Positions 6,547 to 12,773 of a stretch of 32,620 nt of DNA are shown here, in pieces; position 1 is the stretch's first letter, and each line of letters starts with the position of its first letter. The notes under the pieces are model-generated. The model saw nothing but the letters and a program-made list of their open reading frames with translations, searched no databases and had not been told where the DNA came from. A program made the position numbers and the translations under genes. Source of the DNA: a virus; the IMG/VR virus record IMGVR_UViG_3300037114_000034, positions 1 through 32,620 of that record. One strand, 5' to 3'.

Positions 6547-6953
6547 TGATGGATCGTCCCCCCGGCTTTCAGAAGCGCGACTTGCTTGTCGGCGTGCTAG
6601 TCGGCGGCGCCATAAAGCTCAACTTGCACCCGGCGCTCGACATCGCCTCGAAGGCGTGCGCGCCGTTGTTCGATGATTACCCGCCCGACACGCGGCTATG
6701 GTATCCGGTCATCACGTCGGCCCACGCTCAGGCCGCCATAGCCTACGCCGGGCGAGTGCGCGACGCCGATGCGATCACCGTCGAAGAATATGAGTGGGTC
6801 TGCGACATGGCGCGCAAGGCGATCATGCGCGGCAATCCGTTGGAGCCATCTCTCTCGACGGAATTCCCCGACGCGCTCGGGGGCGCGAAGGCTAGACCGC
6901 GCCTACTACTCAAGGATGGAGGAGACGATGGCAACGATCCACAAGCGGCTTAA
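6546..6953 (+). CDS. Hypothetical protein, 135 aa
   Basis: Not recognised. Helical segments near residues 12-40 (LLVGVLVGGAIKLNLHPALDIASKACAPL) and a mid helix (AHAQAAIAYAGRV, ITVEEYEWVCDMARKAIM). Hydrophobic residues 12-22 are too short for a clear membrane span. Tandem ATGs at 6546 and 6549 both fit. Confidence 0.55.
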   Translation: MMDRPPGFQKRDLLVGVLVGGAIKLNLHPALDIASKACAPLFDDYPPDTRLWYPVITSAHAQAAIAYAGRVRDADAITVEEYEWVCDMARKAIMRGNPLEPSLSTEFPDALGGAKARPRLLLKDGGDDGNDPQAA

Positions 6954-7335
6954 ACGGCTCGTCAATGATAGCGGCGTGCCCGGCGCGCTAATGCGGCCCG
7001 AGTACAACATGGGCGCGGCGGCGCGAGTCGCCTACGAAACTTTCGTGCGGGAGGCTGGTGTCGATAAGGATGCCCGTGTCGGAACGTGGGATCAACTCAA
7101 AACATTTCACAAAGCTCGGTGGCGCACGGTGGCGCAAGCGGTGATTGACGCCGCCACTGGCGTGCAGCGAAAGGTCGGCTTGACTTCGGCACCGGATGTG
7201 CGAGGATCGACGAAGGAAAAAGGAAGGCCCCACGGGGGACGCCATGAGCAAAACATTTCAGTTCGGGGACGGCAACTCGCCAAACGGCGCACATCTCGAC
7301 GCACGTCGAAGTCGTCCGCTCAATCAGGTTCGTGA
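6928..7335 (+). CDS. Hypothetical protein, 135 aa
   Basis: GGAGGAG precedes ATG 6928. The first 85 residues look ordered and helical (ARVAYETFVREAGVDKDARVGTWDQLKTFHKARWRTVAQAVIDAA). The last 45 are Arg/Ser-rich and overlap the next gene, so the stop may be late. The first part resembles small Trp-containing phage proteins, but no family is certain. Confidence 0.55.
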   Translation: MATIHKRLKRLVNDSGVPGALMRPEYNMGAAARVAYETFVREAGVDKDARVGTWDQLKTFHKARWRTVAQAVIDAATGVQRKVGLTSAPDVRGSTKEKGRPHGGRHEQNISVRGRQLAKRRTSRRTSKSSAQSGS

Positions 7336-7588
7336 AGGCCAATCCGCCACATGGACACGCGCCGATCTTTACTCCGCTGTGCTCACGTATTGCAAGACTC
7401 ATACCAAGGAAGAAGCGACTGATATTTTCTACCACTGTTGCCGGGCCAAGCATCCAGATGACGTTCCGAACTATGCTTTCGGCACGGTCATCGGCATGAT
7501 GGTTCAAGAGATGACCGACCGGCCTCACGAAAGTGAAGTCGCACATCGACCGCCGGTTCTCCGGCTACCGAGAAAAGACAACGCATGA
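7244..7588 (+). CDS. Hypothetical protein, 114 aa
   Basis: Not recognised. A core with two adjacent Cys (TDIFYHCCRAKHPDDVPNYAFGTVIGMMVQEM), mostly helical. ATG 7244 follows a purine-rich stretch (AAAAAGGAAGG). It lies within the tail of the previous gene. Confidence 0.55.
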   Translation: MSKTFQFGDGNSPNGAHLDARRSRPLNQVREGQSATWTRADLYSAVLTYCKTHTKEEATDIFYHCCRAKHPDDVPNYAFGTVIGMMVQEMTDRPHESEVAHRPPVLRLPRKDNA

Positions 7589-7920
7589 GTGACTCAGCGG
7601 TTAGGCTTCCGGTCTCTCGTTTCGTGAAAGGCGGGGGCAGTCTGAAAGTCAAACGGGGCGGCACCGGCAAAATCTCGAACAGCGGCGGCAGCGGCGCGAG
7701 GCTGCGCACGCGAAATTTTAACGTCGCGTTGCGGAACTTCAAAAAGCCGAGCAAGAAGCATAAGCGCACCCACGACCACCGTCATGAGCCGTTGATCCCG
7801 CGCGCTCCGGCTGTGTGGGACCCGACCGACCCTATCATCGTCGCGTACCGGGAAGCGCACCCGCGAGTCGAAGCGGCGTGGCGCTTTTACGGGGCCCGCC
7901 TCGGAGGCCCGGATGTCTGA
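7585..7920 (+). CDS. Basic hypothetical protein, 111 aa
   Basis: A strongly basic first half (Gly/Lys/Arg, with KKPSKKHKRTHDHRHEP) and a short ordered C-terminal segment (DPTDPIIVAYREAHPRVEAAWRFYGARL). Probably nucleic-acid binding. Coupled by ATGA. Confidence 0.5.
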   Translation: MSDSAVRLPVSRFVKGGGSLKVKRGGTGKISNSGGSGARLRTRNFNVALRNFKKPSKKHKRTHDHRHEPLIPRAPAVWDPTDPIIVAYREAHPRVEAAWRFYGARLGGPDV

Positions 7921-8212
7921 GCTTGAAACTGCATTGCGGCAACTCGCCAAGAACGGCGAGCTTTGCTACCTGAGCGTTGTCCCGGTAGCCGGGAAAGGCG
8001 AGAACGGCATCATCTTTACCGCGCAGGTTTCCCCGGCTTCGCGCTTCGGGCATAGCGAAGGCCGCGATGCCGATCCGGTCAAGGCGCTTTTGGCGGCCAT
8101 TGACGGCCTGCCGAAATCGTTTGTGAAAGAAAAGTCGAAGCCGAAACGGACTGTAATCCCGCCCCCGCGATACGATCATGCGATGGTGGAAGAACCATGG
8201 GACCTTGTATGA
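7913..8212 (+). CDS. Hypothetical protein, 99 aa
   Basis: The layout ELETALRQLAKNGELCYLSVVPV, then GIIFTAQVSPAS..., DPVKALLAAIDGLP, resembles a small double-stranded-RNA-binding-like or phage alpha/beta fold (helix-strand-strand-helix), but no family is certain. The C-terminal third is basic and Pro-rich. It overlaps both neighbours. Confidence 0.55.
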   Translation: MSELETALRQLAKNGELCYLSVVPVAGKGENGIIFTAQVSPASRFGHSEGRDADPVKALLAAIDGLPKSFVKEKSKPKRTVIPPPRYDHAMVEEPWDLV

Positions 8213-8562
8213 GCGCGATAAACAAAATATGGGGTACGACCGAGCCGTTGGTCATCACCCCGTTGTTTGAAATGCACCGGCTGGTCATAAATCCCGAGCA
8301 TCGTTGCTCACTGCATGTTCACCGCTACAAATGGAATGCCTTTTACGTTATCAGCGGTTCGCTGTTCATCGACACCGTTGTCGGGGACCTCGGCGCTCCG
8401 GTCATCACGGTCGGGCTTGACGCCGGGGATCACACGACTCTCGCGCCGGGGCTGCACCATCAATTCCGCACGGCAGTTCACCCGTGCTGCGCAATCGAAA
8501 TGTACTACACCGAACCGCTGAGTGAGGACATCATTCGGCGCAACGTGGGGGGCCCGATATGA
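8209..8562 (+). CDS. Cupin-domain protein, 117 aa
   Basis: A single cupin barrel resembling the C-terminal metal-binding domain of mannose-6-phosphate isomerase-type proteins. Motif 1: H36, H38 and G50 (SLHVHRYKWNAFYVISG), with N43 where the classic motif has Glu. Motif 2: P80-G81 and H83 or H84 (LAPGLHHQF). A metal site is likely but the Glu change makes activity uncertain. ATG 8209 overlaps the preceding stop. Possible roles include nucleotide-sugar or small-molecule chemistry; nothing nearby identifies a substrate. Confidence 0.65.
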   Translation: MSAINKIWGTTEPLVITPLFEMHRLVINPEHRCSLHVHRYKWNAFYVISGSLFIDTVVGDLGAPVITVGLDAGDHTTLAPGLHHQFRTAVHPCCAIEMYYTEPLSEDIIRRNVGGPI

Positions 8563-8804
8563 CCTATCTTAAATGGGTGCAGGAGCTTGCTGAGCATGTT
8601 GCGGAGGGGACCACACTCGGGTTCTCCCCCGAGCAACAGGCTGAGATGAACGATGTTCCCGTGAGCTTGATCTACGAATTACTGGCGTACTTTGACAGCG
8701 GCTTCAAAGGTGAGCCCCCGCAGATTTCGGTGGAGTTGGCTCTCCATGCTGCCGATCACAGCAAAGGATACATCAAAGCATGCATCAAAGGAGCAAACCT
8801 ATGA
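8559..8804 (+). CDS. Hypothetical helical protein, 81 aa
   Basis: Not recognised. Acidic, helical throughout (YLKWVQELAEHVAEG, PVSLIYELLAYFDSG, ISVELALHAADHSKGYIKACIK). Coupled on both sides by ATGA. Confidence 0.6.
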   Translation: MTYLKWVQELAEHVAEGTTLGFSPEQQAEMNDVPVSLIYELLAYFDSGFKGEPPQISVELALHAADHSKGYIKACIKGANL

Positions 8805-8968
8805 CGAAACGAGTCGTGTGGACCTGCATCTTGGGTCACGAGTGTGCTTGCGCTCACGCGCTCGGGGCTGTTGACCAATTCTGTATCAATTCGCGCCGTA
8901 AAGAAATCAAGGAGGACGATAATGAGGAAGCGTATGAAGAAAAAGCTCCGTTCTTGTCCCTTGTGTAA
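8801..8968 (+). CDS. Small Cys/His protein, 55 aa
   Basis: CILGHECACAHALG contains four potential metal ligands. The acidic tail (KEIKEDDNEEAYEEKAP) coincides with the ribosome site of the next gene, so tail composition is partly forced. Confidence 0.45.
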   Translation: MTKRVVWTCILGHECACAHALGAVDQFCINSRRKEIKEDDNEEAYEEKAPFLSLV

Positions 8969-9068
8969 ACCGCACAAGACTGGCGGCGAGAACCGATGGA
9001 GCGCCAAAGAGCGGGACCGGCTCGAACGCGCTGAACGGCAGATGCGAAATGCTCGCGCCAGTTCGTGA
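8922..9068 (+). CDS. Small basic protein, 48 aa
   Basis: AAGGAGGACGAT precedes ATG 8922, one of the clearest ribosome sites in the region. Very basic, with CPLC near the N-terminus and a charged helix (RWSAKERDRLERAERQMRNA). Possibly binds nucleic acid. Confidence 0.5.
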   Translation: MRKRMKKKLRSCPLCKPHKTGGENRWSAKERDRLERAERQMRNARASS

Positions 9069-9249
9069 TCCCAAGACGGGCGAAATAATCCTCCACGATA
9101 TTTACGTTGCAGGGAAGTGGGTCGGCTCGCGCCGCACGATCCGTCAGTGCATAGACTGGCTCACCTACCTGAATTGGCCCTCCGCAGTGATGGCGGGCGA
9201 CTTCAAGATTAACCAAGACAACTTTATTTCGGGTCTTGATGACGCGTGA
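9049..9249 (+). CDS. Hypothetical protein, 66 aa
   Basis: The motif KTGEIILHDIYVAGKWVGSRRTIRQCIDWL looks like a compact beta-hairpin plus helix. No family identified. Last gene before the regulated promoter region. Confidence 0.55.
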   Translation: MLAPVRDPKTGEIILHDIYVAGKWVGSRRTIRQCIDWLTYLNWPSAVMAGDFKINQDNFISGLDDA

Positions 9250-9281
9250 GAATTTTTGGAACCTCGCCGCTAAGTCATTGA

Positions 9282-9356
9282 CGATCACAAATACCTCCGT
9301 GAGTCCGATTTGCGATCAAACAACAAACATGCTATATTAGTTTCACGATCAAACAA
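9282..9356 (+). repeat. Operator-like direct repeats CGATCAAACAA
   Basis: Exact copies at 9313-9323 and 9346-9356, 33 bases apart, with a degenerate copy (CGATCACAAAT) at 9282-9292, 31 bases upstream. The two exact copies flank the -10 element; spacing near three helical turns puts them on the same DNA face, as expected for a cooperative regulator. Confidence 0.55.
9310..9338 (+). promoter_or_regulatory. Strong sigma70-like promoter
   Basis: TTGCGA at 9310-9315, 17-bp spacer and TATATT at 9333-9338. Start is expected near 9345, giving a leader of about 65 bases. The leader holds small hairpins (TCGGC-GAGAA-GCCGA and GTTG-TTTGA-CAAC) before the 9410 gene. The best -10 in the window. Confidence 0.65.
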
Positions 9357-9409
9357 AGATCGTTCGGCGAGAAGCCGAGTTGTTTGACAACTGAGTAGGA
9401 GTTACTAAC

Positions 9410-9625
9410 ATGCGTGTGAGCGGAACCATCCAGCCATCTCGTAGCAGAGTACCGCGCGTCAACGACCTTGCGCGCGTCATCCAGTCGGGCGGCACACTCG
9501 GCCCGACGCTCTACCTCGTCGATTGGGTTGGCGAGAGAGGGTACTGCACCATCCGGGAGGCCGGGAACCCGCTGGCTGGTAGCCAAGAGTTCGACCTGTC
9601 CCTATTGGAAAAGGTGGAGCGATGA
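9410..9625 (+). CDS. Hypothetical protein, 71 aa
   Basis: Beta-rich (TLYLVDWVGERGYCTIREAGNP, then EFDLSLLEKVER). First gene after the operator-flanked promoter, preceded by TAGGAG. Its stop overlaps the next ATG. Function unknown. Confidence 0.65.
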   Translation: MRVSGTIQPSRSRVPRVNDLARVIQSGGTLGPTLYLVDWVGERGYCTIREAGNPLAGSQEFDLSLLEKVER

Positions 9626-9963
9626 ACGACGAACTGGACATCCCGGAATTCCTCCGGCGGCCGAAGCCGACGCCGGAGGAGAAAAAGAAGCTCGCGCGCA
9701 AGCGGGCGCGCGAGGCGCAGCCGTTGGCAGTCCTGCCCCCGGCCGCGAGAGTCAAGATCAACCGGGACAAGGACGGACGCCCGCTGCCCCGGGGAATGGA
9801 CGCCGGATCGTGGGCGCTCCTCGCCAAGATCGAGGCGGCCGCAGTCGTCAAAGGCAAAGAGGACGAGGCGGCGAAGAAGGAACGCTTCCGCATTCTCGGG
9901 GCCGAACGCGCAGCACAAGCCGCCATCAAGCGGGCGGCGAAGGCGGCGCACACGAAGGGTTAA
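9622..9963 (+). CDS. Basic helical protein, 113 aa
   Basis: Lys/Arg/Ala-rich (KPTPEEKKKLARKRAREAQ; ILGAERAAQAAIKRAAKAAH), likely long helices and possibly a coiled coil that binds nucleic acid. Second and last gene of the unit, followed at once by a terminator hairpin. Confidence 0.6.
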   Translation: MNDELDIPEFLRRPKPTPEEKKKLARKRAREAQPLAVLPPAARVKINRDKDGRPLPRGMDAGSWALLAKIEAAAVVKGKEDEAAKKERFRILGAERAAQAAIKRAAKAAHTKG

Positions 9964-9965
9964 CC

Positions 9966-10002
9966 AAAGCCGGGGATTGGACTTGCGCCTTTCCCCGGCT
10001 TT
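9966..10002 (+). terminator. Terminator-like hairpin
   Basis: Perfect 11-bp stem: AAAGCCGGGGA (9966-9976) pairs with TCCCCGGCTTT (9992-10002), 15-base loop. There is no long T run after it. A promoter overlaps its loop and 3' arm. Confidence 0.6.
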
Positions 10003-10010
10003 GCTATGTT
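9983..10010 (+). promoter_or_regulatory. Promoter for the structured RNA region
   Basis: TTGCGC at 9983-9988, 16-bp spacer, TATGTT at 10005-10010. No coding gene starts for about 350 bases, so its product would be a non-coding or long-leader transcript. Confidence 0.45.
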
Positions 10011-10068
10011 CTCGGTTGCGGACCCGGCGGCAAACGCTGGCGCGGCATCTTCCGGCGCTAACCCCGGA

Positions 10069-10333
10069 GTCGCGATATGGGCTGAAACCCCGAAGTCCGC
10101 TTCTTGCTACTTCGACGTGGCATGCTAAGTCAGTACGGGGCGTGCGGTAGCTGCGCACGGCACATAAGAGGATAGCTTCCTCTCTGACCATGCCACGTCG
10201 AAGTCGCGAGAGCATGATGGACAGATGCTTATGGCCGAGAGGCCGAACCGTAGGTCGTCTGCGCAGACGACTTTGGTTGAAGGCGAAAAAAGTCGGCCGC
10301 GCAGCCGATTGGGTTCGAGTCCCCGCCGCGACC
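10069..10333 (+). ncRNA. Candidate structured RNA with tRNA-like 3' part
   Basis: The stretch 9964-10361 has no convincing gene but much pairing. (1) ACTTCGACGTGGCATG (10109-10124) pairs perfectly with 10189-10204; after one mismatch the helix continues through 10102-10107 and 10206-10211. (2) Inside, GTCAG/CTGAC (10129-10133, 10184-10188) encloses hairpins CGTGCG/CGCACG (10141-10159) and AGAGGA/TCCTCT (10167-10183), a three-way junction. (3) GGCC-GAGA-GGCC at 10233-10244 is a GNRA-capped hairpin. (4) GTCGTCTGCGCAGACGAC at 10254-10271 is a perfect palindrome. (5) A 7-bp hairpin lies at 10291-10310. (6) GGTTCGAGTCC (10312-10322) is a typical T-loop sequence. GTCGCG at 10069-10074 or 10203-10208 can pair with CGCGAC at 10327-10332. 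It is not a canonical tRNA and shows no tmRNA tag. A degenerate tRNA or attachment-site remnant is an alternative. Confidence 0.5.
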
Positions 10334-10361
10334 ACCCGTTAACTGAGGTTGGAGTTTCGAC

Positions 10362-10499
10362 TTGGCGACGATGAAGAAGGGGATTACTGTTCCGGCTGGC
10401 GAGTGGTGGAAACACCTTCGCAAGATCGGTCGCCGCTTCTTCTGGAAGCGGCAACGCAAAGAGTTTAAGCGCGAGACGCGCGAGAGAGTAGACGAATGA
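10362..10499 (+). CDS. Small basic protein, 45 aa (TTG start)
   Basis: The ribosome site GGAG at 10351-10354 fits TTG 10362 better than ATG 10371, which would give 42 residues. Very basic (WWKHLRKIGRRFFWKRQRKEFKRETRERVDE), an amphipathic Trp/Arg helix that could bind RNA, DNA or membrane. Encoded just after the structured RNA. The stop overlaps the next ATG. Confidence 0.5.
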   Translation: MATMKKGITVPAGEWWKHLRKIGRRFFWKRQRKEFKRETRERVDE

Positions 10500-10738
10500 A
10501 ATCCCGACTTCACCACGCGCCGCACGCCGACTCGATGAAGTGCATTCAGCTTCTCGGGCAGGGCATCCCGATCCGCGTCACCAACGACGACGCCGACTTC
10601 CTTGTCCGCACCGACCACGACGCGGAGTTTTGTCCGAAGTCGGTTTTCAAAGAATATCGTAAGGCGCACCCGGAACATCCGGCGCGGAGTCGGATCGACG
10701 TGCGCCGACATGCTGTGCGGGCGTCGCAGCGTCCATAA
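10496..10738 (+). CDS. Hypothetical protein, 80 aa
   Basis: The layout CIQLLGQGIPIRVTNDDADFLVRTDHDAEFCPKSVFKEYR is a likely small alpha/beta fold with an Arg/His tail. No family named. Coupled to the previous gene. Confidence 0.6.
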   Translation: MKSRLHHAPHADSMKCIQLLGQGIPIRVTNDDADFLVRTDHDAEFCPKSVFKEYRKAHPEHPARSRIDVRRHAVRASQRP

Positions 10739-10754
10739 CCTAGACCGGGTACCC

Positions 10755-10883
10755 ATGACGCAGGATCGGTTTTGGTACAGCGCGGCTCGGCTCTCGCTTT
10801 GGTTCAACAAAGTGACATGGCGAGTCTACGCGTTTAGCGAGAGGCTTCGCGTGGCGTGCCTCAACATTTGGCTGCAACCATGA
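10755..10883 (+). CDS. Hypothetical peptide, 42 aa
   Basis: Aromatic-rich and amphipathic (RFWYSAARLSLWFNKVTWRVYAF). The stop overlaps the next ATG. An in-frame ATG at 10710 is possible. Weak ribosome site. Confidence 0.4.
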   Translation: MTQDRFWYSAARLSLWFNKVTWRVYAFSERLRVACLNIWLQP

Positions 10884-11341
10884 ACCTCACCCTCACCGAC
10901 ATGCGCGACGCGCTCAAGGGCCAGCGCAAAGCCACCGAAGCAATTTTTTGGTTTGGGCTGTTTTGGAACAGCGGACCCGACAGCGATCTATACCGCGCGA
11001 TGTGCGAGACCGGCTTCGAGCCGCAACTTTACACGCAGAAGCAGATCGAGAACGATCCCGAAATCATTTACTGTCATGCGGTGCTCAAAGAAAAATACGA
11101 AGAAGCGTTCGGCCCACTGCACGAGTACCCGCTCCGACGAATTCCGTTTTTAGCGGTGAAGGAAAATGACGTGCTTATTTGCGGACCCGGCCGACAATTT
11201 CCGTGCATCGAAGCCGACTGGCCTTGCCGAGTCCATCTCCATCACGGCGATCTTGGTGTGCCGTGCGCGGAGGATCACATGACGCGATCCTTTCATCCGC
11301 TCGCTAATCGGGATGGCTACGTGATTGGCTTCCGTCGATAG
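10880..11341 (+). CDS. Hypothetical protein, 153 aa
   Basis: Not recognised. A mixed fold with many aromatics and six Cys. Segments include TEAIFWFGLFWNSGPDSDLY near the N-terminus and HLHHGDLGVPCAEDHMTRSFHPLANRD with several His, so metal binding is possible. ATG 10880 overlaps the upstream stop. The stop codon lies inside a long inverted repeat. Confidence 0.6.
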   Translation: MNLTLTDMRDALKGQRKATEAIFWFGLFWNSGPDSDLYRAMCETGFEPQLYTQKQIENDPEIIYCHAVLKEKYEEAFGPLHEYPLRRIPFLAVKENDVLICGPGRQFPCIEADWPCRVHLHHGDLGVPCAEDHMTRSFHPLANRDGYVIGFRR

Positions 11342-11386
11342 GCTATACCCTATTGAAGCCGTCAAAAAATATAGGATATAGCCTAT
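11338..11386 (+). repeat. Near-perfect AT-rich inverted repeat
   Basis: ATAGGCTATACCCTAT (11338-11353) is complementary to ATAGGATATAGCCTAT (11371-11386) at 15 of 16 positions, with a 17-base A-rich spacer. It includes the stop of the preceding gene. It may be a terminator (the T run would be on the minus strand) or a two-site operator. Confidence 0.55.
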
Positions 11387-11412
11387 AGGTTCTTAAGATC
11401 GCACGAAATTAT

Positions 11413-11492
11413 AATCTTCGTGTTATCGCGCGACCCGAGCGAGCGATTTGCTCGAACACCGGGTTGATAGTTTCGGCCGTCTGTGCGATCCT
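11413..11492 (+). promoter_or_regulatory. Regulatory stretch with hairpins and a weak promoter
   Basis: CACGAA pairs with TTCGTG around the palindrome ATTATAAT. Next, CGAGC-GATTT-GCTCG sits inside an ACCCG/CGGGT pair. TTGATA (11464-11469), 17 bp and GATCCT (11487-11492) make a possible promoter for the 11521 gene. Confidence 0.35.
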
Positions 11493-11520
11493 TCGGCTCA
11501 CTCAAAAGCGGGAGGAATAC

Positions 11521-11655
11521 ATGGGCAAGAAGCATCAGCATAAGCACGACGCGCCGGAGACCCCGGCCCCGGCTCCTGAGACGGAGACACCGGAGACGGA
11601 GACCCCGACTCCGGTCGAGGACGACGATGGGGGCGACCCGCCCTTCTCGACGTAA
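11521..11655 (+). CDS. Pro/Thr/Glu-rich peptide, 44 aa
   Basis: A basic His-rich start (MGKKHQHKHD) is followed by PETPAPAPETETPETETPTP and an acidic end. Disordered. GGGAGGA is well placed before ATG 11521. Function unknown. Confidence 0.55.
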   Translation: MGKKHQHKHDAPETPAPAPETETPETETPTPVEDDDGGDPPFST

Positions 11656-11689
11656 GCCACGGCGAAAGCCGTAACCCTTGGAGGATGAC

Positions 11690-11947
11690 ATGGACGAAGA
11701 TCGCATCCTCCGCTTCTTAAAAGAGTGGAGAACTAAAATGGACGCACAGGTACTAGCCCTTGAGGCAAACGTCACTCAGTTGCAGACCGACGTGGCTGCA
11801 ATTCTGGTTACGTTACAGGCGGCACAGACGCAACTTGCGGCCGGAATTGACGCCAGTGACGAAGCAGCGATCACGGCCGCCAACGTCGCGTTGGTTGCCG
11901 CGAATGCAAAACTGGCCGCCGCCATCCCGGCGTCCCCGACCAGTTAA
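11690..11947 (+). CDS. Coiled-coil protein, 85 aa
   Basis: Heptad-like helices (LALEANVTQLQTDVAAILVTLQAAQTQLAAG, then AAITAANVALVAANAKLAAAI), typical of small phage coiled-coil proteins. GGAGG at 11680-11684 supports ATG 11690. A perfect terminator follows. Probably oligomeric; partner unknown. Confidence 0.65.
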   Translation: MDEDRILRFLKEWRTKMDAQVLALEANVTQLQTDVAAILVTLQAAQTQLAAGIDASDEAAITAANVALVAANAKLAAAIPASPTS

Positions 11948-11957
11948 CCAAGACTCT

Positions 11958-11987
11958 GACCCGCTCACATCGCAATGTGAGCGGGTC
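11958..11987 (+). terminator. Strong terminator hairpin
   Basis: Perfect 13-bp stem: GACCCGCTCACAT (11958-11970) and ATGTGAGCGGGTC (11975-11987), CGCA loop, followed by AATTTGG. It ends the coiled-coil unit. Confidence 0.75.
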
Positions 11988-12005
11988 AATTTGGCTGTTA
12001 GTGAC

Positions 12006-12034
12006 TTGACATCCGGTCAGAAATCGGGCAGAAA
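12006..12034 (+). promoter_or_regulatory. Possible promoter
   Basis: TTGACA at 12006-12011 directly after the terminator; the best -10 at 17 bp is CAGAAA (12029-12034), which is poor. Confidence 0.3.
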
Positions 12035-12076
12035 AACGGAGACATCACTTCCCCGCTACAGGTGGAGACGACTCCC

Positions 12077-12256
12077 ATGAACATGAGAACCTACTTCTAT
12101 ATCTTGATGCTACTTTTCTTTCTCAGTTTGGTCGGAGCCTTCGCGCTGACCTACGGCCCGTACACCGGCTACATCCACGGCATCGGCGGCTTGGTCGAGT
12201 TCTTGCTGTTCTTGTTGCTCGGCTGGAAAGTGTTCGGCCGACCCGTCGAGGGATAA
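12077..12256 (+). CDS. Two-helix membrane protein, 59 aa
   Basis: Two hydrophobic segments, about residues 6-24 and 38-53, joined by a short polar loop (YGPYTGYIHGIGG). Size and topology are compatible with a small class II-like holin, but no lysis gene is adjacent, so this is only one option. GGAG at 12063-12066 supports ATG 12077. Confidence 0.6.
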   Translation: MNMRTYFYILMLLFFLSLVGAFALTYGPYTGYIHGIGGLVEFLLFLLLGWKVFGRPVEG

Positions 12257-12259
12257 GTA

Positions 12260-12361
12260 GTGAAGAAATTCCTCGGGCTTGACTATCACTTGGTCAACCT
12301 CTACACGATCAGCCTAGTGGCGCTCCTCATTGCGATCTTCGCATACTGCGGGGTCCACTAG
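12260..12361 (+). CDS. Tiny membrane peptide, 33 aa (GTG start)
   Basis: A single hydrophobic helix (LYTISLVALLIAIFAYC). It begins four bases after the previous stop, so it is likely co-translated with the two-helix protein. Confidence 0.45.
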   Translation: MKKFLGLDYHLVNLYTISLVALLIAIFAYCGVH

Positions 12362-12374
12362 GCGGGGGGTCTTT

Positions 12375-12701
12375 GTGACAAAGCTCGCGTATCCAAAGAG
12401 CAAGCCGGGCGAGTGGGAATATCCCACGATGCCGTTCTCGTTCGCATCATGCTGCGACTGCGGACTCGTTCACCGATACCAATATCAAATAACGCCAGAC
12501 GACTTTGCTGTCCGCTCGAAAGGGAAGTGGCGATACGGTCGGCGCGTGCGCATCAAGGTCTCCCGCGACTACCGCAAGACGGCGCAGGTTCGGCGCGGGA
12601 TGGTCAAGCGCAAGGAATTGTACGAAGCATGGTACGAAGATCGTCGGCGCAATACCTACGTTCAAATCTTCACGATCAGCCAAAGGAAACGAGGCCGCTA
12701 G
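12375..12701 (+). CDS. Basic Cys-containing protein, 108 aa (GTG start)
   Basis: SCCDCGLVHR gives C26, C27, C29 and H33, a possible metal site. Then a strongly basic region (KGKWRYGRRVRIKVSRDYRKTAQVRRG). The look is that of a small nucleic-acid-binding protein. GTG 12375 follows GGCGGGGGG. Confidence 0.6.
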   Translation: MTKLAYPKSKPGEWEYPTMPFSFASCCDCGLVHRYQYQITPDDFAVRSKGKWRYGRRVRIKVSRDYRKTAQVRRGMVKRKELYEAWYEDRRRNTYVQIFTISQRKRGR

Positions 12702-12709
12702 GTCACGGG

Positions 12710-12738
12710 TTGCCCGAACGGACGGTTCGGGATATAAG
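12710..12738 (+). promoter_or_regulatory. Promoter with inverted repeat in spacer
   Basis: TTGCCC at 12710-12715, 17-bp spacer, TATAAG at 12733-12738. CCCGAAC (12713-12719) and GTTCGGG (12725-12731) are perfect inverted repeats filling the spacer, so a regulator bound there would block polymerase. First promoter of the tag island. Confidence 0.6.
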
Positions 12739-12773
12739 GTGGCATCCCCCCTCCCGATTTTTGGGAGAGTGAC

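Noticed and set aside
10203-10333. Canonical tRNA gene ending in GGTTCGAGTCC...GCGACCA
   Set aside because: The 5' GTCGCGA pairs with 6 of 7 acceptor positions and a T-loop is present, but the span is 131 bases, the T stem has a mismatch, no 7-base anticodon loop on a 5-bp stem is found, and CCA is out of register.
10069-10333. tmRNA
   Set aside because: Closing stem and T-loop are suggestive, but no resume codon with a tag ending in ALAA-type residues and no conserved 5' tmRNA sequence was found.
9511-10335. Minus-strand frame of 274 codons across the structured RNA
   Set aside because: No start context, biased composition, antisense to two coupled plus-strand genes.
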